Of a stretch of 55,370 nucleotides of DNA, positions 8,081-16,724 are shown piece after piece. Both the position numbers and the translations under genes were made by a program. How positions within the stretch are numbered: the stretch's first letter is position 1; each line of letters starts with the position of its first letter. Source of the DNA: Streptomyces jumonjinensis (lineage in GTDB: Bacteria > Actinomycetota > Actinomycetes > Streptomycetales > Streptomycetaceae); NCBI RefSeq assembly GCF_009600885.1, contig NZ_VCLA01000133.1, positions 1 through 55,370 on the forward strand, in the 5' to 3' direction. Below the pieces are notes generated by a model. It saw only the letters and a program-made list of their open reading frames with translations. It searched no databases and had not been told where the DNA came from.

Positions 8081-8725
8081 TCAGTCCGTCAGGCCGTGGC
8101 GCACCGCCCAGAGCGCCGCTTGGGTACGGTCCGCCAGATCCAGCTTCATCAGAATGTTCGACACATGGGTCTTCACGGTCTTCTCCGAGAGCACGAGCGC
8201 ACGGGCGATCTCACGGTTGGAGCGGCCGTCCGCGATCAGACCGAGGACCTCGGTCTCCCGTTCCGTGAGGGTGCTGCTGCGCCCCGGGCCGCTGCTCTGT
8301 TCGTCCTGGGAGAGCAGCGCCACCGCGACCTCCGGCTGGAGCAGCACATGACCGGCGTGGACCGAGCGGATGGCGCCGGCGAGCGCCTCGGGGTCGATGT
8401 CCTTGTAGACATAGCCCGAGGCGCCGGCCCGCAGGGCGGGGACCACCGTGCGCTGTTCGGTGAAGCTGGTGACGATCAGCACCTTCGCCGGGTTGGCGAG
8501 CTCTCGCAGCTTGCGCAGCGCCTCGATGCCGTCGGTGCCGGGCATCTTCACGTCCATGAGGACGACGTCGGGCTTCAGCTCCTCGGCGCGGGCCACCCCC
8601 TCGGCACCGTCCCCGGCCTCCCCGACCACCTCGATGTCGCCCTGGACCTCCAGGAAGGTGCGCAGCCCCCGGCGCACCACCTGGTGGTCGTCGACGAGCA
8701 GGACCCGAACAACCTTGTCAGCCAC
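8081..8725 (-). CDS. LuxR-family (NarL-type) response regulator
   Basis: 214 residues. Receiver domain with the acidic pair in LLVDDH (Asp12, Asp13), phosphorylation site Asp58 in VVLMDVKMPG and Lys near 107 (YVYKDID). The C-terminal LuxR helix-turn-helix is LTERETEVLGLIADGRSN through VKTHVSNILMKL (about 150-200). It binds DNA when phosphorylated by the kinase encoded directly upstream. The GTG start lies inside the kinase gene, giving an 8-bp overlap that couples translation. Target genes are unknown; chpE lies downstream on the same strand but after a 150-bp gap. Confidence 0.94.
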   Translation of the reverse strand: MADKVVRVLLVDDHQVVRRGLRTFLEVQGDIEVVGEAGDGAEGVARAEELKPDVVLMDVKMPGTDGIEALRKLRELANPAKVLIVTSFTEQRTVVPALRAGASGYVYKDIDPEALAGAIRSVHAGHVLLQPEVAVALLSQDEQSSGPGRSSTLTERETEVLGLIADGRSNREIARALVLSEKTVKTHVSNILMKLDLADRTQAALWAVRHGLTD

Positions 8726-9866
8726 CGGGGGCCTCCATCTCGATCGTGGTGCCCTTGCCGGGCGCCGACTGCACAGTGAGCTTTCCGCCGATCCCGCTCG
8801 CGCGGTCCCGCATGGAGACCAGCCCCAGATGGCGGCCCGCCCGGCGGACGGCACGGGGTTCGAATCCCCTGCCGTTGTCCGTGACGCTCAGGACCGCGCC
8901 CTGGCCGCGCCGGGTGAGGGCGACGTCGACGCGGTCCGCGTCCGAGTGGCGCAGCGCGTTGTGCAGGGCCTCCTGGGCGACCCGGAGCAGGGCCTCCTCC
9001 TGGGCGGCGGGGAGGGCTTTGATTCCGCAGGTGTCGAAGGTGACCTTCGCGGTGTGGGCCCGGTCGAGGACCTGGACATGGGTGCGCAGGGTGTTGATCA
9101 GCCCGTCCTCGTCGAGGGCCGCGGGGCGCAGCTCCACCACGGCGGCGCGCAGCTCTTCCGTGGCCTCCGCGGCGAGGGCCGCGACCTGCTGGAGCTCTCC
9201 CTTGGCGCGGGCGGGGTCGCGGTCGACCAGGGCGGCGGCGGCCTGGGCGGTGAGCCGGAGCGAGAAGAGCTTCTGGCTGACCGCGTCGTGGAGCTCATGG
9301 GCGAGGCGGGAGCGCTCCTCGGCGATGGTGAGCTCCCGGCTGCGTTCGTACAGCCGGGCGTTGGTCAGGGCGATGGCGGCGTGCTGGGCGAGGATGGAGA
9401 GCAGCGCCTCGTCGTCCTCGGTGAAGCCGCAGCCGTCGCCGGCGGGCCGGGGGCAGCGCTTGTTGGCGAGGAAGAGGGCGCCGATGATCTCGTCGCCGTC
9501 CTTGATCGGCAGGCCGAGGAAGTCGGACATGTCGGGGTGGGCGGCCGGCCAGCCCTCGAAGCGCGGGTCCTGGCGCACATCGGCGAGCCGCTCGGTCCTG
9601 GCGTCGCGGAGCATGGCGGCGAGGATGCCGTGCTGGCGGGGCAGGGGGCCGATCGCCTTCCACTGCGCGTCGCTGACCCCGTCGACCACGAACTGGGCGA
9701 AGCCTCCGTGGTCGTCGGGGACGCCCAAAGCCGCGTACTCCGCGTCGAGCAGCTCCCGGGCGGAGGCGACGATCGTCTTCAGGACGTCGCGCACCTCCAG
9801 ATGCCTGCTCATGGCGAGGAGTGCGGTGCTCACGGCCGCTAGGCCTGAGCTGGGTCGATGGCTCAT
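8718..9866 (-). CDS. GAF-domain sensor histidine kinase
   Basis: 382-residue cytoplasmic kinase with no membrane helix. A GAF domain spans about 20-172 (ELLDAEYAALGV, FLGLPI, GALFLANK, then Cys138 and Cys146). The HisKA_3 dimerisation helix follows with phospho-accepting His193 in AHELHDAVSQKLFSL, then a HATPase_c domain (N-box ALHNALRHSDA, DNGRGF, GLVSMRDRA). Lack of membrane segments suggests an internal signal such as redox, gas or a small ligand sensed by GAF, although no haem- or iron-binding motif is certain. Its 3-prime end overlaps the regulator gene by 8 bp. Confidence 0.93.
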   Translation of the reverse strand: MSHRPSSGLAAVSTALLAMSRHLEVRDVLKTIVASARELLDAEYAALGVPDDHGGFAQFVVDGVSDAQWKAIGPLPRQHGILAAMLRDARTERLADVRQDPRFEGWPAAHPDMSDFLGLPIKDGDEIIGALFLANKRCPRPAGDGCGFTEDDEALLSILAQHAAIALTNARLYERSRELTIAEERSRLAHELHDAVSQKLFSLRLTAQAAAALVDRDPARAKGELQQVAALAAEATEELRAAVVELRPAALDEDGLINTLRTHVQVLDRAHTAKVTFDTCGIKALPAAQEEALLRVAQEALHNALRHSDADRVDVALTRRGQGAVLSVTDNGRGFEPRAVRRAGRHLGLVSMRDRASGIGGKLTVQSAPGKGTTIEMEAPGG

Positions 9867-10063
9867 GACCTCACCGTACCCGCGGGACGTGACCGTCCGT
9901 ATCGGGCTGTGGACGGCGGCGGTTTAGGGCTGGGGTCCTAGGTCGAAGTGATGTGCCGGACGGGGCCTGGCGGACGACGCGGTGGGCCGGGTCGTGTTTC
10001 TACGGTGGAGTCGGCCGGCGCGCGGCGACCGACGTCACAGGACACGCGCCGGGGGTGGAAGGG

Positions 10064-10780
10064 ATGGACGTCATGCCGGTAGCGGTGATCACGGGCGCTT
10101 CGAAGGGGCTGGGGCGGGCGCTCGCGGCGGCTCTCGCGGAACGGGGCTGGGATCTGGTGCTGGGCGCCAGGACCGTCGACGCGCTGGAGCGGAGCGCGCG
10201 GTATGTGGGGGCGCACGGAACACGAGTGGTGGCGGTGGCGGGCGATGTGACGGACGGGGCTCACCGCACGGCGCTGCTGGCCGCCGCCCAGGAGCTGGGC
10301 GGGGTGGATCTGCTGGTGAGCAATGCCAGTGTGCTGGGGGCCGAGCCGCTGGTGCGGCTGGACGCGCAGCCGCTGGCGGGGCTGCGCACGGCGCTGGAGA
10401 CCAATGTGGTGGCCGCGCTGGGGCTGGTGCAGGAGGCGCTGCCGCAGCTGCGGGCGGCGGAGGCGGGGACGGTGATCGCGGTCAGTTCGGAGGCGGCGGC
10501 GGAGGCGTACGAGACCTGGGGCGGTTACGGGGCCTCGAAGGCGGCGCTGGATCAGCTGGCGGCGGTGCTCGGGGTCGAGGAGCCGGGGCTGCGGGTGTGG
10601 GCGGTCGAGCCGGGGGACCTGGACAGCATGGACACGGATCTGTACGCGGCGGCCGTGCCGGACGACGGGGGAGAGCCGCGGCCCTCGCCCGATTCCGTGG
10701 TGCCCGGGTTTCTGCGGCTGCTGGACGAGCGGCCGATGAGCGGGCGGTATGCCGCGCCCGCGCTGCTGGAGACGGTGTGA
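10064..10780 (+). CDS. Short-chain dehydrogenase/reductase (SDR)
   Basis: 238-residue classical SDR: NAD(P)-binding TGASKGLG (about 10-17), NNAG-equivalent SNAS, active-site Ser in VIAVSSEA and YGASKAAL as the YxxxK motif. Substrate is not predictable. ATG at 10064 is used with GGGGGTGG upstream; a second in-frame ATG at 10073 has an equally good ribosome site and is a real alternative. It is divergent from the kinase gene with a gap of about 200 bp and has no operon partner. Confidence 0.88.
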   Translation: MDVMPVAVITGASKGLGRALAAALAERGWDLVLGARTVDALERSARYVGAHGTRVVAVAGDVTDGAHRTALLAAAQELGGVDLLVSNASVLGAEPLVRLDAQPLAGLRTALETNVVAALGLVQEALPQLRAAEAGTVIAVSSEAAAEAYETWGGYGASKAALDQLAAVLGVEEPGLRVWAVEPGDLDSMDTDLYAAAVPDDGGEPRPSPDSVVPGFLRLLDERPMSGRYAAPALLETV

Positions 10781-11557
10781 GCCGGGGGTGAGGCCCTGAG
10801 CCCCGGCCCAGGGCCTCACCACGCGGGGGTCCGCGCACCGGGCGGGCGAGCGCGCCCGGTGCGGGGACGCGGACGCTGCTCCGCTTGTGGTGGGGGGTGA
10901 GGGCAACCGGTAGCCCTCAGGGGAGTGCCCCGCGGGCTGCCCAGCGGGTCCTGGGGGCTGCCCGGGGCGGGCGGGGGCGGCGGGAGAGCCGCCGTGGGGC
11001 CGCCTCCTGGCCGGTCCGGCGGCCTGGGAGGCGGCCGGGAGGCGGCCGGGAGGCGGCGACGGGCAGCCGGAGCGCGGGAGGCGGACCGGAGCGCTGAAGG
11101 CGGACCGGAGCGCTGAAGGCGCTTGCGGGCGGGCGGCCGGAGCGCTGGAGGAGAGGGCGGGGAGGGCCGCCGCCGGCCCCGTGCACCGGAAAGCGCGGTG
11201 CTTTCTCTGCCTCTGGCAGGAGTTCGGCGACGCCCTTCTCCTACTTCCGGACGACACTCCTCACTCATTGCATTGCTGACGCAACGCATGGTGAAACCAT
11301 AGGGGGCTCGATGTGAGCCCGCACATAGGACGCACATCACTTACGAATCTCTTTAGTGGAGACATAAGTGCCGTGTGAGCGGGCGTGAGGCTGTTGGAAC
11401 ACCGTTTCCGCGACGCCCTGATCCACTATCGAGGATCGTACGTCACACCTTTGCCAGGGCATTTTGCTGCCGCTAAGAATTGCCCAGTCGCCGCCGCAGG
11501 AGCGCAGCGCCGCCTTCTCGGCCTGATGCGACTTCCCGATGCAAAGAGGTACGTCTG
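10781..11557. other. 777-bp gene-free region with GC-rich repeats and an A/T-rich promoter-proximal part
   Basis: No gene is supported. The left part (to about 11190) is extremely GC-rich and repetitive: an 11-bp unit GGGAGGCGGCC occurs three times at 11026-11058 and a 19-bp unit GCGGACCGGAGCGCTGAAG twice at 11081-11118. Both strands are open there only because of composition. From about 11200 to 11557 the DNA is A/T-richer and probably holds the promoter and long leader of the downstream cell-wall gene. Small hairpins include ATGGT-GAA-ACCAT (11288-11300) and GCTC-GATGT-GAGC (11306-11318). I looked for a ydaO (c-di-AMP) riboswitch and could not see one. Confidence 0.6.
11026..11118. repeat. 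Short tandem repeats: 11 bp x3 and 19 bp x2
   Basis: GGGAGGCGGCC is repeated three times in a row at 11026-11058 (last copy with one change). GCGGACCGGAGCGCTGAAG is repeated at 11081-11099 and 11100-11118, and a degenerate copy follows near 11136. No gene overlaps. Confidence 0.85.
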
Positions 11558-12286
11558 ATGTTCGCGTCCAGCATTCGCAGCACCCGCATGACCAAGGCCC
11601 ACAAGGTCTCGATCGCCGGTATCGCCGCCGCCGGTGCCGCAGCCGTCTCTCTGTCCCTGGTGCCCCAGAGCGCCACGGCCGAGACCAAGGCCGCCCCGGC
11701 CGCCCCGGTCGTCTTCGAGGCCGCTGCCGGTAAGCCCACGACCCTCCAGCTCGACAGCCAGAAGACGGCCATCGAGACCCAGGTGCAGGAGGCCGTGAAG
11801 GCCGACGCCAAGGTGAAGAGCGAGGCCGAGTCCAAGGCGAAGCTCGACGCCGCCGCCAAGAAGGCCGCCGCCGAGACCGCCGTGAAGGAGCGCGCCGCCG
11901 AGGAGACCACGGCGAGCCGCACCGTCGCCGCCCGTACCGTCGCCGCGCCCACCGCCGTCACCTACCCGAACAACCTGGACGGCTGGATCCGCGAGGCGCT
12001 CGCCATCATGAAGAAGGAAGGCATCCCCGGCACCTACGAGGGGCTGCACCGCAACATCATGCGCGAGTCCAGCGGTAACCCGCTGGCCATCAACAACTGG
12101 GACATCAACGCGCAGAACGGTGTGCCGTCGAAGGGCCTGCTCCAGGTCATTCAGCCCACCTTCAACGCGTACCACGTCGACGGCACCCCGTTCGACCTGT
12201 ACCACCCGGTCGCCAACATCGTCGCCGCGGCCAACTACGCCGCCGACCGTTACGGCTCGATCGACAACGTCTTCGGCGCCTACTGA
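11558..12286 (+). CDS. Secreted lytic-transglycosylase-like (SLT domain) protein
   Basis: 242 residues. N-terminal signal peptide with a positively charged start and hydrophobic core (about 15-40, ending SATAETKA). Residues about 45-125 are an Ala/Lys/Glu-rich helical or coiled region without cysteines. The C-terminal domain (about 145-242) has IMRESSGNPLAINNWD, with Glu in RES as the likely catalytic acid, and GVPSKGLLQVIQPTF, both typical of Slt-fold muramidases. It probably cleaves peptidoglycan outside the membrane during growth or germination. The start is set by AAAGAGG eight bases upstream. It follows a long leader and ends at a strong terminator. Confidence 0.9.
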   Translation: MFASSIRSTRMTKAHKVSIAGIAAAGAAAVSLSLVPQSATAETKAAPAAPVVFEAAAGKPTTLQLDSQKTAIETQVQEAVKADAKVKSEAESKAKLDAAAKKAAAETAVKERAAEETTASRTVAARTVAAPTAVTYPNNLDGWIREALAIMKKEGIPGTYEGLHRNIMRESSGNPLAINNWDINAQNGVPSKGLLQVIQPTFNAYHVDGTPFDLYHPVANIVAAANYAADRYGSIDNVFGAY

Positions 12287-12307
12287 GCCGACCGACGCTG
12301 AACACAG

Positions 12308-12354
12308 ACGCCGAAGGGCGGCGCCTCCCTCATGGAGGCGCCGCCCTTCGGCGT
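12308..12354. terminator. 21-bp perfect-stem bidirectional terminator
   Basis: Positions 12308-12328 pair perfectly with 12334-12354 across a five-base loop. It separates the transglycosylase gene from the convergent FHA-ABC gene. No T-tract is present. Confidence 0.85.
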
Positions 12355-12381
12355 ATCGGGTTGCACGACGCACATGAGCCG

Positions 12382-15084
12382 CTAGGCGCGCATGACCTCG
12401 GGCTCATGGCGGCGGAGCAGCCGGGCGACCGCGAAGCCGCAGACCACGCCGATCAGCAGCAGGACGGTGATGTTGAGGCCCCACTGGCCCGCCGTGTGCT
12501 CCCACAGCGGATCCAGGTCCGCCGGCTTGTCGGGGTCCCACGGCGGCATCAGCCTGCCGAGGTCCAGGGTCGATCCTGCCCCCGCCATGGCCCAGCGGGA
12601 GGGCATCAGCCAGGCGAACTGCTCCAGGCCGGGCGAGCCGTACACCTTGAAGAGAACGCCGGTGAACACGACCTGGACGATCGCGAACATCACCAGCAGC
12701 GGCATGGTCTTCTCCGCGGTCCGCACCAGCGAGGAGATCACCAGGCCGATCATCATCGAGGTGAAGCCCAGAGCGATGATCACCAGGCAGAGCTCGACGG
12801 CGGGGGGCATGATCAGGCCCTCGGCGGGCAGATCGCGGACGGCGAAGCCGATGCCGCAGAGGATCAGGCCCTGGAAGGCGGTGATCAGGCCGAGGACGAG
12901 CACCTTGGACATCAGATACGCCGAGCGGGAGAGCCCGGTGGCCCGCTCCCGTTCGTAGATGACCCGTTCCTTGATCAGTTCGCGTACGGAGTTGGCCGCG
13001 CCCGAGAAGCACATGCCGACCGCGAGAATCAGCATGATCGTGCCCGCGTCGCCGTTGAAGCGGGAGCTGCCGTCGTCGGGGGCGGCGAGCCCGAACTCCG
13101 CCGGGATGACCACGCTGACCAGGCCGAGGACGGCGGGCAGGATCACCATCAGGGCGAGAAAGCCCTTGTCCGACGCGATGACGGAGACATAGCGGCGCAT
13201 CAGCGTCTCCAGCTGGGCGCCCCAGCCCTGCGGCTTCGGCGGGCGCATCCGCTGCGGCGGCGGCATGGTCACCGGCTGGGGGGCGACGGCGTCGATGTCC
13301 GCCGCGTACATCCGGTAGTGCTGCGAGCCGCGCCAGCGGCCCGACCAGTCGTAGTCGCGGTAGTTCTCGAACGCGGAGAACACATCGGCCCAGGTGGTGT
13401 AGCCGAAGAAATTGAGCGCCTCCTCCGGGGGGCCGAAGTAGGCGACCGCGCCGCCGGGCGCCATGACCAGCAGCTTGTCGCAGAGCTGGAGCTCGGCCAC
13501 GGAGTGGGTGACCACCAGCACGGTGCGGCCGTCGTCGGCGAGTGAGCGCAGCAGCTGCATGACATCGCGGTCCATGCCGGGGTCGAGGCCCGAGGTCGGC
13601 TCGTCCAGGAAGATCAGCGAGGGCTTGGTCAGCAGCTCCAGGGCGACCGAGACCCGCTTGCGCTGGCCGCCGGAGAGCGCGGTGATCTTCTTGTCCCGGT
13701 GGATGTCGAGCTTCAGCTCGCGGAGCACCTCGTCGATCCGGGCCGTGCGCTCGGTCTCGGCGGTGTCGCCGGGGAAGCGGAGCCGGGCCGCGTAGCCGAG
13801 CGCCTTCCGGACGGTGAGCTCCTTGTGCAGGATGTCGTCCTGCGGGACCAGACCGATGCGCCGGCGCAGCTCGGCGAAGTGCTTGTAGAGGCTGCGGTTG
13901 TCGTAGAGGACATCGCCCTGGTCGGCGGGGCGGTAGCCGGTGAGCGCCTTGAGGAGGGTGGACTTCCCGGATCCCGAGGGGCCGATGACGCCGATCAGCG
14001 ACTTCTCCGGCACTCCGAAGGACACATCGCGGAGGATCTGCTTACCGCCCTCGACGGTGACCGTGAGATGACGGGCGGAGAAGGACACCTCGCCGGTGTC
14101 GACGAACTCCTCCAGCCGGTCGCCGACGATACGGAAGGCGGAGTGGCCGACGCCGACGACATCGCTGGGGCCGATGACGGCGGCGCCGGATTTCGCGATC
14201 GGCTGGCCGTTGACGAAGGTGCCGTTGTGGGAGCCGAGGTCACGGATCTGGAAGCGGCCGTCGGGGGTCGCGGTGAACTCGGCGTGGTGGCGTGAGACCT
14301 GGAGGTCGGAGACGACCAGCTCGTTCTCCAGCGCGCGGCCGATGCGCATGACGCGGCCCACCGGGAGCTGGTGAAAGGTGGTGGGGCCGCGGTCCGGGTG
14401 GGCGGGCGGCGCTCCGGTCTCCTGCTGCGGGGCCGGGGCCTGCCACTGGGCCTGCGGCGCGTGCTGCTGCTCCGGCCAGGCGGCCTGGGCCTGGGCCTGA
14501 GCAGGGGCCTGGGCCTGGGCCTGGGCGAGCGGACCGGGGTCCGGCTGGCCGTACTGCTGGTACGCCTGCTGGGCCTGGGCAGGGGCCTGTGCCTGCTGGG
14601 CGTCGAAGGCATGGGCATGCGGTGCTGGGGCCTGCGGGGTGTACGGGGTGTGTGCGGCAGGGACCTGCTGATGGGGCTGCTGGTGCGCGTGCGGGCCGCC
14701 GTTCCCCTCCCCGTGGGAACCGTGGGAGCCCTGGGGGCTGTGGGAACCGTGGGAGCCCTGGGAGCCCTGGGAGTCCGTCCGCGCGCCGGACAGATTCAGC
14801 CGGGGCCCGTCAGCGGCGTTCCCCAGATGGACGGCCGAGCCGGGGGCGATGTCCGACTGGTGGATCCGCTGTCCCTGTACATAGGTGCCGTTGGTGCTGC
14901 CGTGGTCCTCGATGACCCAGCCCCGGCCGCTCCAGCTGATGCTGGCGTGCCGCCAGGAGACCCGGGCGTCGTCCAGCACCATGTCACCCTGCGGGTCGCG
15001 TCCCAAGGTGTACGACCTGGACGGATCGAGGGCCCAGGTCCTTCCGTTCAATTCCAGTACGAGTTCCCGCACTCCATGCCCCAC
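12382..15084 (-). CDS. Tandem-FHA ABC transporter, ATPase fused to ABC-2 permease
   Basis: 900-residue fusion. Two FHA phosphothreonine-binding domains come first (GR at 28 with STNGT at 63; RIGR at 247 with SRHHA and SHNGT at 285). They are separated by a long Gln/Ala/Pro and Gly/Ser/His-rich linker. An ABC ATPase follows with Walker A GPSGSGKST (368-376), ALSGGQ (about 470), Walker B LIFLDEP and H-loop His about 527. The C-terminus is an ABC-2/ABCG-type permease with about six helices. FHA domains imply control by Ser/Thr kinases, as in mycobacterial Rv1747. GTG at 15084 is preferred (AGGGGG upstream); the frame is open to 15138. Substrate unknown; lipid-linked cell-envelope material is a guess. 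Confidence 0.93.
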   Translation of the reverse strand: MGHGVRELVLELNGRTWALDPSRSYTLGRDPQGDMVLDDARVSWRHASISWSGRGWVIEDHGSTNGTYVQGQRIHQSDIAPGSAVHLGNAADGPRLNLSGARTDSQGSQGSHGSHSPQGSHGSHGEGNGGPHAHQQPHQQVPAAHTPYTPQAPAPHAHAFDAQQAQAPAQAQQAYQQYGQPDPGPLAQAQAQAPAQAQAQAAWPEQQHAPQAQWQAPAPQQETGAPPAHPDRGPTTFHQLPVGRVMRIGRALENELVVSDLQVSRHHAEFTATPDGRFQIRDLGSHNGTFVNGQPIAKSGAAVIGPSDVVGVGHSAFRIVGDRLEEFVDTGEVSFSARHLTVTVEGGKQILRDVSFGVPEKSLIGVIGPSGSGKSTLLKALTGYRPADQGDVLYDNRSLYKHFAELRRRIGLVPQDDILHKELTVRKALGYAARLRFPGDTAETERTARIDEVLRELKLDIHRDKKITALSGGQRKRVSVALELLTKPSLIFLDEPTSGLDPGMDRDVMQLLRSLADDGRTVLVVTHSVAELQLCDKLLVMAPGGAVAYFGPPEEALNFFGYTTWADVFSAFENYRDYDWSGRWRGSQHYRMYAADIDAVAPQPVTMPPPQRMRPPKPQGWGAQLETLMRRYVSVIASDKGFLALMVILPAVLGLVSVVIPAEFGLAAPDDGSSRFNGDAGTIMLILAVGMCFSGAANSVRELIKERVIYERERATGLSRSAYLMSKVLVLGLITAFQGLILCGIGFAVRDLPAEGLIMPPAVELCLVIIALGFTSMMIGLVISSLVRTAEKTMPLLVMFAIVQVVFTGVLFKVYGSPGLEQFAWLMPSRWAMAGAGSTLDLGRLMPPWDPDKPADLDPLWEHTAGQWGLNITVLLLIGVVCGFAVARLLRRHEPEVMRA

Positions 15085-15398
15085 TAGTCGTCCCCCTGAG
15101 CTACCCCTGTCAACGGGGAGTCTAGAGATGGTGAACATCGGGAGGAACTATTTCAGGCTCGGTTACGTACCTGGTACGTGGGCTGTAAGGTGACCGCGGC
15201 CAGAGCGGAGGGTAATCCTCCGCAGGGTGGTGGACTCAGGGCGCCGGCACCGGGTGGCAGAATGTGATCACCCGGTCTCGCCGGGCAGCTTTCCGGCAGG
15301 TGGGTCTCCGTTCGAAGCCGGGACCGTCCGCGGTGCGCTGTCCGCCCATCGGGATGGCGCGTCCCTCCGTAACATTCGCCGGTTACGGTGGTGAGACC
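15085..15398. promoter_or_regulatory. Divergent control region between the FHA-ABC gene and serB, with three inverted repeats
   Basis: No gene is supported. Three perfect inverted repeats are visible: ACGTAC-CTG-GTACGT at 15165-15179, GCGGAGG-GTAAT-CCTCCGC at 15205-15223, and CCGTAAC-N8-GTTACGG at 15367-15388. The last lies just ahead of the serB ribosome site (GGTGGTGAG), so it could act as an operator or as an RNA structure affecting translation. Confidence 0.5.
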
Positions 15399-16616
15399 AT
15401 GAGTGCTTCGCAGAACTCCGACGTACGTACCCTTCTTGTGAAGATTTTCGGGAAGGACCGTCCCGGGATCACCGCCGGTCTCTTCGACACCCTGGCCGCC
15501 TACTCGGTCGATGTCGTCGACATCGAGCAGGTCGTCTCCCGGGGCAGGCTCGTCCTGTGCGCCCTGGTCACCTCGCCGGCCGCGGCGGGGGCCGACGAGG
15601 GCGAGCTGAGGGCCACCGTGCACAGCTGGGCCGAGTCCCTCAAACTCCAGGCCGAGATCATCTCGGGCACTGGCGACAACCGTCCGCGCGGCAGCGGGCG
15701 TTCCCATGTCACGGTGCTCGGCCATCCGCTGACAGCCGAGGCGACGGCGGCCATAACGGCGAGGATCACCGCCGTGGGCGGCAATATCGACCGTATTCTC
15801 CGGCTCGCCAAATACCCCGTGACCGCGATCGAGTTCACCGTGTCGGGCACCGGGACCGAGGGGCTGCGCACCGCGCTGGCCACCGAGTCCTCGGAGATCG
15901 GCGTCGATGTCGCCGTGGTCTCGGCCGGTCTGCACCGCCGTGCCCAGCGGCTGGTGGTGATGGACGTGGACTCCACCCTCATCCAGGACGAGGTCATCGA
16001 GCTCTTCGCCGCGCACGCGGGGTGCGAGGCCGAGGTCGCCGAGGTCACGGCCGCCGCGATGCGCGGCGAGCTGGACTTCGAGCAGTCCCTGCACGCCCGG
16101 GTGGCGCTGCTCAAGGGGCTCGACGCCTCGGTGGTGGAGAAGGTGCGCTCCGAGGTGCGGATGACCCCCGGGGCCCGGACCCTGATCCGTACCCTCAAGC
16201 GGCTCGGCTTCCAAGTGGGGGTCGTCTCGGGTGGATTCACCCAGGTCACCGATGATCTCAAGGAGCGGCTGGGGCTGGACTTCGCCTCGGCGAACACCCT
16301 GGAGATAGTCGATGGCAAGCTGACCGGCCGGGTCACCGGAGAGATCGTGGACCGGGCGGGCAAGGCGCGGCTGCTGCGCAGATTCGCCGCGGAGGCGGGG
16401 GTTCCGCTGGCGCAGACGGTGGCCATCGGCGATGGTGCGAACGATCTGGACATGCTCAACGCGGCCGGTCTCGGTGTCGCGTTCAACGCGAAGCCCGTGG
16501 TGCGCGAGGCCGCGCACACGGCGGTGAACGTGCCGTTCCTGGACACCGTGCTCTATCTGCTGGGGATCACCCGCGAAGAGGTGGAGGCGGCGGACGGCGA
16601 GGGCGCCGAGCACTGA
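15399..16616 (+). CDS. serB: Phosphoserine phosphatase SerB with N-terminal ACT domains
   Basis: 405 residues. The N-terminus carries ACT-type regulatory domains (about 8-170, starting TLLVKIFGKDRPGITAGLF), as in mycobacterial SerB2. The HAD phosphatase core follows: nucleophile DVDST (189-193), SGG (about 277-279), Lys in the third motif, and GDGAND (about 344-349). It catalyses the last step of serine biosynthesis, releasing phosphate from O-phosphoserine, probably with feedback control through the ACT domains. ATG has GGTGGTGAG just upstream. A 13-bp hairpin terminator follows. Confidence 0.95.
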   Translation: MSASQNSDVRTLLVKIFGKDRPGITAGLFDTLAAYSVDVVDIEQVVSRGRLVLCALVTSPAAAGADEGELRATVHSWAESLKLQAEIISGTGDNRPRGSGRSHVTVLGHPLTAEATAAITARITAVGGNIDRILRLAKYPVTAIEFTVSGTGTEGLRTALATESSEIGVDVAVVSAGLHRRAQRLVVMDVDSTLIQDEVIELFAAHAGCEAEVAEVTAAAMRGELDFEQSLHARVALLKGLDASVVEKVRSEVRMTPGARTLIRTLKRLGFQVGVVSGGFTQVTDDLKERLGLDFASANTLEIVDGKLTGRVTGEIVDRAGKARLLRRFAAEAGVPLAQTVAIGDGANDLDMLNAAGLGVAFNAKPVVREAAHTAVNVPFLDTVLYLLGITREEVEAADGEGAEH

Positions 16617-16655
16617 CCTCCCCGCTCTGTACGACGGGGTGAGGCTCCGGTGAAC

Positions 16656-16684
16656 GAGCCCCGGTGCGGATCGCACCGGGGCTC
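16656..16684. terminator. Hairpin terminator between serB and the SixA-like gene
   Basis: GAGCCCCGGTGCG pairs perfectly with CGCACCGGGGCTC around a three-base loop. It serves the convergent pair; no T-tract. Confidence 0.8.
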
Positions 16685-16724
16685 CTCGGTACCGCGCCGC
16701 CCGTGTCCGGCGGGCGGGGGCGGG

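Noticed and set aside
10816..11340. Possible minus-strand gene in the gap before the transglycosylase gene
   Set aside because: Codon use from about 11190 to 11340 lacks the normal third-position GC bias, no ribosome site is present, and the rest is a translated tandem repeat.
11200..11557. ydaO (c-di-AMP) riboswitch ahead of the transglycosylase gene
   Set aside because: Expected from the family context, but I cannot identify the conserved core; kept only as a question in the findings.
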